Positions 33,569-43,354 of a stretch of DNA of 64,000 bases are shown here, piece by piece. The first letter of the stretch is position 1; each line of letters opens with the position of its first letter. A model generated the notes under the pieces. That model did not search any database. It saw only the letters and a list, made by a program, of their open reading frames with translations, and had not been told where the DNA came from. This DNA comes from Roridomyces roridus (Eukaryota > Basidiomycota > Agaricomycetes > Agaricales > Mycenaceae), in NCBI GenBank assembly GCA_029378245.1, contig JARKIF010000004.1, forward strand, positions 2,294,001 through 2,358,000. The letters run 5' to 3'. The translations under genes were made by a program, and so were the position numbers.

Positions 33569-35206
33569 AGTCATCATTTTTGGGGGGTTCCGCCGACCTT
33601 TTACAATGCTTTGCACTTCATCCTACATTTGAATCACACGTAGTTTCATCTCCGTCTCAACTACATTCGGTCTCTTTACATCAACAGGAAGCAACTTTTT
33701 TTGTTGAAACCACTGGACTTCGACTGAACTCGTTTCAAACCTGGACACACCAGATCTTTGGCACAATCTTTCTTTGCTCGAAGTCAAAATCGTGGCCGCC
33801 CTCTGAGGGTTCAATATTTTCCCGTTCCCCGCCCCCAAAAAATCCTCCTTGCTTCTCCTGCATACAGTGTAAACTTGGGGACACGGATTGCCTCCTCCAA
33901 CCACGCAATACGCTTCACCCAACCCGATTGTGGTACAAGCCGCGGTGAGTACCGTGTTCCACCGGAGCAAGTCAACCAGTGTTGTGTTAAACTTCTGCTC
34001 AACTAGGTTGCAATTATCCCCCGAGGCAATCTACACGACGATCAGCTGCCGAATACTTGAAGGGAAACTGTAAAATCTACCGTATAATATGTTGTACAAT
34101 TTGTGAGTGAGCCCGCAGCAAGGTTTGATGGGGCACCAATAGGCACCGGTGTTAGCGGGAAATCGCAATACGCGACTCCAGCAAGGAGGCCTGCGCACGT
34201 AAGCCCCGGATTCAACGCAAGGAACTGGTCGATGGAGATATCCTGTGCAGCCGCAATAGAGGTACATGAATCGTTGGCCACGGTGGTGTGGTAGTCGGCG
34301 CACGCGGTTGTGGCAAAGGGCGAGACATTCTCGGGTGGCTCGACGGGAAAGAGCGTGTAGTTTCCTGTGGGGAATATCACACAGACGGCTGAACCCACGG
34401 CGGGCACGCCTGTTGATAGTTCTGCGGAAAGGAGGATGAGTGCTTGCAGGGCAAAGAGATATTGACGTACCAGAATTCCAGTTGATGAGGTCAGTTTCCG
34501 CCTGGTTGGAGATGTTTGCAATCGATGCAAGTGTATCGCCCGCCTGAATTCTCTAAGTTACTGGCCTGAAAGAAAAAGGGCCGCCCACCGAGATGTTGTA
34601 ATAATAGCCACAAGCGGCCGTGCGTGTCCCCGGAGCCACATTTGTTGGAGCGGGCACCCCGGCGGGCGTCAGCGTTTCAAAGGCGAGTGGAGTAGCAAGG
34701 AGAGTAGGGAGTGAAAAGCTGAATGTTGTGATACTTGTAAAGTTGGTTGCCGAAGTGGGAAGCACCGTGGTGGTGATCGACACGAAGGGAGGGAAGGGTT
34801 CGACACAGTAGTAGAACCCAGCTAGGAGATTACTGCAAGTGGAGTTGATTTCTAAGACCATAAGCACTTTGTTTGAGAAGACGATGCAAAGACGCACCAG
34901 GGTTCATGGTAAACAAATCCGCAACTGTCGTCGCATATCTGAGCGCAAAGGTACTGCAAAAGTCCCCCTCGACAACGATAGCCCATTCCCCACAGGCAGC
35001 TGTCGACCCCGGAGCTGTAGGAGTCGGCACGGGAGCCAACATGGTCGCGGTACCCGAAGGCGCAATCGCTGCGCTGGACACAGCCACTGTGGGGAATCCA
35101 CCGTGCGGACTCACGCAGACAAGGTTCCCGACCAACTGGGGTAGATATTGGCACGCCGATCCAAAGTTGACATTGTATAATCCCAGTTGGACGGTGGTGA
35201 TGTTCG

Positions 35207-37134
35207 GAGGCACGACAGTTTTAGTAGCGTTAGGCGTCATCACGCCTAACGATCACTTTGTGATGCCTAACTCTTCTGCGTTGCCATGTCATTTGCAGCC
35301 TATCCATCAACTGCCAAGACTTTGCCAAGACTCGGATTCCACAGTGAGTGGCGGTTAGGACATCAGGAAAACCTGAAGTTGCCAATTGTCGGTAATTGCC
35401 ACCATATACCGAAGAATGTCTCATTATCCAAGATTTTTCTGATGTCTAAGTGCCGATAATTTCGTACCAACTTTCAACAGAATGGCTCACAAATGCTGAC
35501 ATATGGCTATCATATGGCCCCATTTGGAGCAGGTATCTTCGCATTCAACGGACATCATGTTATTCAACTGGGTGTACTCGGAAATGAACTGTATTGCACA
35601 TTAAAAATGAATACAGTGGTAACGGTATGGTGGTAACGGTATGATGTACATATGCATATTCCAGATTCAACCCGACAAACCTGCCCATCGCACCGTGCAA
35701 GCATTGATACGTATGGTGGAAACGTGACATGAGGCAGAGCTGTCGGCAAAGGGATGAGCGGCAGGGCAGTGAAGTATTCAGGATGTCACATACCTATACG
35801 GACAAAGCTGATGGGCGAGTAAAATAGGGGACTGCAGAACAACAATGAATAGATGTGAATCATGGAGGAAAGGACACATACTGAGGGAAGGACCCGTTCA
35901 TAATGAACCAGTAAGGGCTGGGGTGGGTGTGATTAGGCCATATACAACACAAAGAAATATCCCTATTCACCATTGTAACGGAAGCAGCTGTATGCGACGG
36001 AGCGTGGGTAGGTAGGGTATCGGAAAGGAGACAGTGCAGGGATATAGAACTGAGAACACACCTTACAAGTTACGGCGGTCTTGTGCCGACGTGGGAGTGC
36101 CAACGCTGGTATGCATCGGTGAGGTGGCAGGGCTTAGCCGAGGGCGGTGAGCGACAGGCTACAGCGGTGAGTGTGAGCCTGACCCTACAGATACCAGGGA
36201 TGGATTGAGCATTAGTGGAAAGATGGCAGCAGCACACGCACTGCGGCTCTGAGTCTTGTACATGTGCCGGGCCCGAGCATTCCCAAGATCTTGGCCTGGA
36301 TGTCCATGAACACGCGTGGAGGCGCGTGGAGGTGCTATGGAAGTATGAGGACGGACCTGGGCACAGGGGAGATGGAGGTCGCAAGGCGGGAAAGGGTAAA
36401 TGAGGTGGGTTGTCAGTGGAAGATGGGGGGAGGAAGAGAAAGGCTTTGACAGCGCTTCTCATCTTGCCGAGTTGGGTTGTCAACCAACATCACGTGAGCG
36501 GTGCGGTGACAGAACACCGTCTTACCGTAACTGTTACGTGCTCTCGGCAAACGACTTAGTGATATTTATGAGATCGTACAAGCTGGGCAGACTGAAGGGT
36601 AGCGCACACAACAGCCAATCTCTTGGAGTGAACCATAGCCGGGACTCCCTGGGTGCCTGCCAGCAAGTTTCTCTCACACCGAGATTTGACCCAAACAATC
36701 TCGGCAAATTGTTCCGGAGTTTCGGCAGTGTTCAACATTTTCGGATTGTCGCAGATTGTTGCCAAGATGGCGAATGTGGTTTTTCCTGATGGACACTGTT
36801 AGGTTGGTTGGGCAGAGACACTTTAGTTGGCACAAGTCAGTGTTTTCCCCCCCCATTTTCGTCTGTGAATGAAGAACTCAGAATCCACCGTGAGTGGCGG
36901 TTAGACTCTGTTAGGTTAGGTTGGGGAGACATCTGAGTGGCCACCAAATCAGTCCTCTCCCCCCCATTTTCGTCTGTGAATGCAAGGACTCAGAATCCAC
37001 CATGGAGGCAGATATACAGTCACACTAGCAGACAGCCAAGCACATGCCAAGGATAGGCGGCTTGCCGAGGTTAGGCATCAAACAGATCATTAGGCGCCAT
37101 CAGACGCCTAACGCTACTAAAGTTGTATAGCCTC
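35207..37134. mobile_element. Mutator-like element in a LysM exon
   Basis: A 1928-base insertion with direct repeats TGATGTTCG at 35198-35206 and 37135-37143 (9 bases), and inverted ends starting GAGGC and sharing TTTAGTAGCGTTAGGCGTC. A 9-base duplication plus TIRs is typical of Mutator-like elements. It splits the module CASIAAAANI|TTVQLGLYNV; removal with one duplication copy restores it exactly. No transposase was found inside. Near its right end a unit of about 110 bases is tandemly duplicated (about 36790-37005), each with a C-run then ATTTTCGTCTGTGAATG and CAGAATCCACC. Confidence 0.88.
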
Positions 37135-37689
37135 TGATGTTCGCGGCTGCGGCGATGCTGGCACAGGTGTCATTCGTCGCAACCGTGTATGTGGAACATG
37201 CTTGGGGCAAGCAGAGGGTAGACCCTGCCGGGACGTTGCATGTAGTTTGTGGGAGGGAGTTGGATCTGGAGGCAAATGTTCATGACAGCCGTTTGATAGG
37301 AGAATCACGCACGAAGAAACATCGTAGAGCGAGACAGAAAATTGTTTAGCAACGGCTGCGCAGGTGCTTGCTATGGGGACAGTCACATTCCGTCCCAGCA
37401 TGGCACACTGGTCCGAGACAGGCGACGTTGAGTTGGTTCCTGAGGGCGTGCCGGGGGTAACAATGGGAGATGTGATCAATGAGGGATTAAACTTTGGAAG
37501 GCCACATGTCGCAGCCGAAGCGTTGTAGAGATTCTCTGTTGTCATCGAATATAGAACAGGACTGAGAAGGGTGAAATTCATGGTGGCAAAGACACAATTT
37601 GAACAGAGTTCGGCCATAGGAAGGGATGAGATGCCGGCGGAGGCGTTGAAGCCCTTGAGGACGTCCAGGCAGTAGCTCCCGGATGTGGT

Positions 37690-38131
37690 TCCGAGTCTTA
37701 AAAATTTATTTTTAAGCTCGGTCTTATCGGCCCGTTTTCCGCCAACATGGGGTCCAATTTTTGATTGATGACGTCTTTGACTACTAATTTGCTTTTAGTA
37801 AGCGTTGAGCCGGAACATGGATCTCTTGGTTTCTCTCCGCCGTGGTTGCGATCTTCACCGAAGGGTAGCGGCGGTGAAACGGCAACCCGCCAACGCCAGC
37901 CGTTGACTCCGTTGACAGCGGCTGCGCGCCTGTTGCTTCAGGCCGGACTCTCAACTGTCGACGTCCTCGCAACATCCTCATCATTCCAAATCAATTACTG
38001 CGCTTGGACTCGATCGCCTCATTAGAATCCACACTCCTTGCTGCCACAACACCTTGGGCCACTGCCTTCCCTTCCTGTCTCCACACCCCCAGACTCGGAT
38101 TGCCATGCGCTAGCAATGGCCCATAAAAGCA
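37690..38131. mobile_element. palindrome-ended element E1 (442 bases)
   Basis: Inserted in the LysM gene between CLKD-T and T-SGSYC codons, with a 3-base duplication GGT (37687-37689 and 38132-38134). The left end is a 31-base hairpin (37691-37721; CCGAG..CTCGG with CTTAAAAA/TTTTTAAG). The right end is a second hairpin (GCCATGC..GCAATGGC) preceded by AGACTCGG, which is the inverse of CCGAGTCT. The first 98 bases match E2; the interior does not. No coding capacity recognised. Confidence 0.75.
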
Positions 38132-38748
38132 GGTGTCCTTGAGACATTGGACTGTGTAAGGGCCTAGAACGTAGTCCACAGCCAGCGTCGGAGCATATCT
38201 CATCCAAAGCAGTCAGCAACGTCACAAAACACCCAGAAATGAAAGCCTACGAGACGTTGGTCGATGGGTCCAGAATCATCGAATATCCTTTGCAAGCGGT
38301 GACAATGTTGGCGCGGTAGCTGGCTAGCGAGTTGGTGCAGGTTGGCGTGCAGAGATTATTCAAGTTGGAATCTTCAAAAATGGCACCACTTATTCTGAGT
38401 TGGAAAGGGTAAGCAAATGTTTAGGACTAATACGGAAAAACTCACCCCATTGTAGAAACCGTTGAATTACATTGGATGGTCGCCGTCAGCGCTGTGGCAC
38501 AGGCCGAAGACGGGGGAGGGTTGCTGGGAAGGTTTTCACTTGTGTACATATTGAATCCGATGGCGGCCGCAACTCCATTTGATGTCGGGACGGTGACGGT
38601 AATGAGGTTCTTCAGTGTCGGCTCCGGCATCGCTGGCTGTGTTGACGCCCGCGAATCTGCAAGTCTAGAGGCAAAGATTCGAGTCGTCGGCCGCAGTTCC
38701 TGTAGTTAACTTACTGCTGCAGGAGTGCATCGTGGAAGAGCTGGTTGT

Positions 38749-39498
38749 TCCGAGTCTTAAAAATTTATTTTTAAGCTCGGTCTTATCGGCCCGTTTCCCG
38801 CAAAAGTGGGGTCCAATTTTTTTCGATGACATCTTTGAGCCCTGTGTGTTTGGCTCCAACAAATTCCTTATAAGGTAATTCTGGAGGTGTTCTGGCTCCA
38901 TTTGGTACCCTCTTAGTCAATGACTCTTATGCCCTTGGACATGCATCTCCATTCCTGCTCAGTGCTCACTTCTGCCGGCCTCCGTGTTATCAACATCTCT
39001 GCCGACGGCGAGTCGGACGCTGTCGGACGCGGAACGGGACCTCCATGTTTGACAGCCGATGACAGTTCCGTTTCGGTTCCGTTGACAGGCACGCGGCCAC
39101 GCCTCTTGTTTCCCACCACCACCATGCATCGACTGGACCTACGGGCGACAACGTCGTGTTTTAACAACCCACTCGAACTCCCTCGTCTCACGTACCTAGG
39201 CCTGGCGCACGTCTCTTGTGTCTCGCCCAATTTCTTGGTTTTCGGCTCTTTGGACGACGGACTGTAAATACAGATGACTTGTCCCCATCCTCTCTCGTCG
39301 CGTACAGAGAAAATACAGCTTTTCTCGGGCCATTCTTTGCATCTCACTTGTAAAGCATCCCTCTCGGGATTGCTTTGTCCCCGCCGTGACCCATGATCTC
39401 ACCCCACTTGTCAGTCCAAATGCAGTAGTACCAACAGACTTCACCAGGCTCAACCTACAGACTCGGATTGCCATGCACCCGCAATGGCCCTCAAAGCA
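38749..39498. mobile_element. palindrome-ended element E2 (750 bases)
   Basis: Second member of the E1 family in the same host gene and orientation. The left 31-base hairpin (38750-38780) is identical to that of E1, and the right hairpin keeps the same stem with a different four-base loop. Removal gives VATH-NQLFHDALLQQ in frame, reading on through a normal intron. The 3-base target copies are ACC and ACA in gene orientation (one mismatch). The interior is different from and longer than that of E1. Confidence 0.72.
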
Positions 39499-39679
39499 GG
39501 TGGGTAGCTACTTTCCCAGCCAGTTTCTGCTCCAAGTTGCTAAATGAGCCGGCGGACACGAGTCTCAGGCCAGCAAGAATCAAAAACCACCAACAGTGCA
39601 GGGTGTACAAGAGAGGGAATGCAGAGTATCTTGAACTGCACTGTCGAGTATTTAGATCGGTAGCGGCGGCAAGCGCCAT

Positions 39680-40372
39680 CCCCTACTCTGCCGGGCACGG
39701 TTGCAATGATAAATTCGGCAATGTTTCTCCATCTACCCTCAGAGTCATAAGCTCTCAATTATTGCCCCCGCCGAGGTCGAATCTATATGGTATCACTGCT
39801 CAAGTCTACTTCCAAAGTCGAAGCTAGCACTTTTTGATCAAATCAAAGGGCAATCATTTTTGTTCAGCTCGTGCAGAGCTTGTTTCCTGCAATATCCCCC
39901 TCAAACTTTCTGGACCCTCAACATTCCATGAATTTAACTGCAGTTAGTGCCGGTGGCTTCTCCGAGTTGGTCATCCACAATTGAACCTGGAATCTGACTC
40001 GGTTTTGTAGGTTCGGAATAAGCCTGCCAAATTTCCCGGTCATGATCAAGCGACCCGAGGCTGCCATGCTGAGACTGCCGATGCAGCCGATGATGGTCCC
40101 TGCCGCAGTGCCGATTTCTGGCACAACATTGAAGGTATGGATGGGGCTACGTGGTCTCATGAGGTCATTCATCATGATCTGACAAAGATCTTCTGATGGG
40201 GATGGCTTTGGCGGGAGATCAGGCGTTTTACGCCCACAGAAACCCTTCTCTGCTACGCTAGAGTAGGGGAAGATGAACCTGGTCCGACGATGTTTCAGCC
40301 GAAGGGAATGCCATCGAGCACTGAGCACTGATTGCGGGGGTGCGTGATTGATATCACTATATATGGACTATG
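39680..40372. other. intergenic, LysM upstream region
   Basis: No gene recognised. It should contain the LysM promoter on the minus strand. Confidence 0.4.
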
Positions 40373-40913
40373 ACTTGGTCCGCAGACCAAGTCAAGGGGG
40401 CACCGGGATCGAAAATTTGTACCGGGGGAGGGGGGGGGGGGGGGGGGGGGTCCCGAGCGGGCTCGAAAAAAACTTCTACCTGTATATTAGTAAAGGTGTT
40501 ATGGAGCATGTAAACACCACTTTACCAGTTCAGATTGTGCTATAACCACTCAGGGTAGCCTCCCAACCACCAGAACTTTGAATTGATCGAAATTTCCAAA
40601 TTGGGACTGATATATTACATAATACAGCCTGTCCTGACAAGACGTTCCCACAGAAAACAAGTGGATCATTGCTCAGGCAGACATGAGATGGGTCTGATTG
40701 ACACTGGGGCCCTTCAACAAGCTTGCAATCAATATTTTTTCCATGGTTGGGAGCTGTGGATGGCTCGGACCACCGGCAAATCAGATGATCGTGGGAATGA
40801 TCTGCCTTATATAGGAGGGGAGGGGGGGGGGGGGGGGGGTCCAGCCGAGGGTCAAAAAAAGTTTTCGACCCTATATCCGATTTTCGAATCCCGATGCCCC
40901 CTTGGACCAAGTA
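40373..40913. mobile_element. MITE-like element with two long G runs
   Basis: The ends are inverted: ACTTGGTCC..AAGGGGGCACCGGGAT on the left and its reverse complement (with CATCGGGATT) on the right. Inside, two like-oriented blocks each hold GGGGAGG, an uninterrupted G run (21 G at 40430-40450; 19 G at 40822-40840), TCC and an A-run. No coding region. No clear target duplication. Confidence 0.5.
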
Positions 40914-40967
40914 CTGGAATATATCTCTATGGCTTCGTCCGCTGATACGCAGCGTCACGCGCACTAG

Positions 40968-42530
40968 TGTATAGTAGATAGCTCGAGTAGGTAATGTCCT
41001 AGAAGTAGACCGCGAAGCGATACAACTCCACAACACACTAACCACAAAACACACACAACACACACACAATTCCTTGACTAGCACGCTGACACCTAACGGT
41101 TGAGTTCGGGGTCGTCTGAAGTATACAGATAAGACTGATACTCCGCGGTTTGGTTCTCGGAAGCTTGTAGGTTGGCTCTCGAGGTTTCACACCAAGTTCA
41201 ATGTCTTTTGAACTAAGAGGAATCTCTTGACTGGTTTGTAGACTGCTCACAACGAACACGAGGTTACGATGTTAAAAGGTTTTATATTTTATTGACCGAA
41301 ACACACAATATCCAAACACCAATACAACTTCGATACAACACGAAGAGGAACTATAGCACAGAGGGCAACCCACTACCCCTTAAGTATGTTACTATAGCTG
41401 ACCCAAGTTGAACCAGAGCTCGGGTGCCTTTGATATTGCGTCTAAGCTAAGAGAAATGATACAACAAATCTCCGCGGAAGTCACAAGACTGCACTATAAC
41501 CACAGATCAAGCTTCGACCCAATGTCTAGGCAAGAAGGCGTACAATGCAATGCTGCAAGGGCGGGATCTACAGGCCTTATATACTACTCCCTACTGGTCT
41601 GATGATATAACTACTATTACGCGCCTGCCATCCCTATTTCCGTACTTTCCCTATAACCCTAGGTGTCCTGTCACCTATATTACATCCCCTCGAACCGCTC
41701 CGCGTGGTTCTGTTGCTTATGTTGCTGCTTGGCCCGTCTGATCGGTGGTCATGCCGCCTTGGCATTCGAGCCGATTGGCCTGGTAATTTGATTCCGTCGT
41801 TTCATTACACTCTCTTGCTGAGCCAGCTCCCATTATGACTACAGCCCTCGACCCAGGTCCATAAATAACCTCGGTCCGCCATCTTCGCCATCCAGAGCTT
41901 ACTCCTGGCATATTCTGTCAGACGCGATCATCGCTCTGATCGTCTGCCGCGACTCCGCCGCTTTTCATGATCATGATCGTACTCGGATCAGTTCTTGATC
42001 ATACTAGTGTGCCTGCTTGAGTTCGACTCGCCCACTTGTCATCTCTTTTCTGGGTGTCTCTGCAATACCGGAACGAATGGTAGTATTTCCTCCAACTCGC
42101 CTACGCGAGCCACTCTGTTTGTATACATATATATAGACTTATACCGGTCCGCGAGGTACTCCGCGAACCTTGTCATGATAGTACTGCGCGTCCGCGCAAC
42201 CTTCGTCTTTGCTCTATAGCTAGTCTAGCTCATTTCTGAATACACCTGGGCTTGGTATATCTCCTTGGGTATGGTATCTCCACAAGTAGTAGTCCCCGCG
42301 AACCGCCTATTGGAGTCACTACAACCGACCACTTGAACGAATAGCCAAGCGTAGTGTACTGACGACTTGTACTTGTCTCATTAATACACGAATAGCGACA
42401 CGGAGCTCGGTCCTATCCCTTATTGTATATCACCTGACAGAGGCATTGGTGTGCGCACCAAAACAGCTAATTAGCCAGATTTCACGCGTGCGAAATACGC
42501 AGTCGTATCACCGCATACCGAGTACTGGAA
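40968..42530 (-). other. LTR-like non-coding block
   Basis: No long open frames. On the minus strand there is a TATA-rich stretch (GTATAAGTCTATATATATG, about 42.13 kb) and, about 850 bases downstream, AATAAAATATAAAA (about 41.29 kb), the spacing of promoter and poly(A) signals in an LTR. The left edge could be TGTATAG at 40968. I found no matching terminal CA with a target duplication, so the limits are guesses. Confidence 0.3.
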
Positions 42531-43354
42531 TATATGTATTACTGGTACTCCCAGTGGTGGCACTGGAGTTGAATCCAGATCTTCAACACCTCTTGATCTG
42601 GTCGACTTTGTATGCCAGAATAATACAACTTTAGTGAGCGGCGGGAATCAAATGAGGATCCTGAATAATGCAGCTCAAAATTCAAAGGGATAGTGATGTT
42701 CAAGGCTCGGCCTGAGCCCGCGTGCCCAACAAAGCTTTATGAATCATTTTATGGAAAGAGGGTCAAAAGAGGGCAGAAAATGGAGATAAAAAAGAAGAAA
42801 AAACGCATGTGCAGGAATTGAAGGAGGGAAAGACATCTGAATTCACGTGACATTTCCTGTTAGCCATGGGGCACTGGGCCACCTTGCCGATCTCACGGCC
42901 AGATTCTCTCATTCTCGGGTGCCGCCTCTTCTCTCTGCTTTGAATTAAAGTTCACATCAGACTCGCACTCTACGATATGAAACCCTTCTCCTCCGGCTCA
43001 CCGACCCGCATCATTTGGTGTTTCCATCCATCTATGATCTTGCATCCATCTGTCTGGTATATCTCAACACCGTTACCCGTAACACCTCTTTTTGTAAAAC
43101 CAATACATTTCCAGTGCCACGCCAATTCTACCGGTGCAAAATCTAAAGTTATTGCCGGCTCAGTATTCAAATAGACTGCGCGTCCATGGGAAACATCCGC
43201 GAGTATGCGAGAAGCAAAGCCACTCCGCCGCAATTTGTTTCCCTCCGCATTCAACGGGTATCGGTCTCGCAGTATTATAAGAAGATGATCCAGGACTACT
43301 AGTTGATCATTTATACATTCCCCCGGTTTCCCCTCCTTTCTTTGAATTTGCAAG
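42531..43354. other. intergenic upstream of chitinase
   Basis: No gene recognised; should hold the chitinase promoter. Confidence 0.45.

Larger units (their letters stand above)
33623..39679 (-). pseudogene. secreted multi-LysM protein, broken by three insertions
   Basis: LysM modules bind chitin and related glycans; secreted fungal LysM proteins hide chitin from hosts or organise the wall. A signal-anchor-like start (FPLLYTLHCWWFLILAGLRL) is at about 39.6 kb. The family N-terminal region follows: CTPTCTNSLASYRANIVTAC, LAVDYVLGPYTVQCLKDT, then SGSYCLDVLKGF and AELCSNCVFATMNFTLLSPV. LysM modules include CAMLGRNVTVPIASTCAAVA, YTVATNDTCASIAAAANI, WAIVVEGDFCSTFALRYATT, AGDTLASIANISNQAETDLI, DYHTTVANDSCTSIAAAQDI and YTIASGDNCNLVEQKFNTTL. 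Insertions at 35207-37134, 37690-38131 and 38749-39498 interrupt it, and deleting each restores the frame. It is divergent from the chitinase 3.7 kb away. The 3' end (stop at 33623) is approximate. Confidence 0.8.

Noticed and set aside
35207..37134. Insertion with only a TA target duplication (Tc1/mariner type)
   Set aside because: TA lies beside GTAGCG on both sides, but the inverted repeat extends outward to GAGGC, and the flanking 9-base repeat TGATGTTCG restores the LysM codons.
37690..39498. E1 and E2 as introner-type introns inside the LysM gene
   Set aside because: The borders have no GT/AG (or GC/AG) that restores the frame; only removal of the element plus a 3-base target copy does. 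Normal 50-60 base introns are present nearby.
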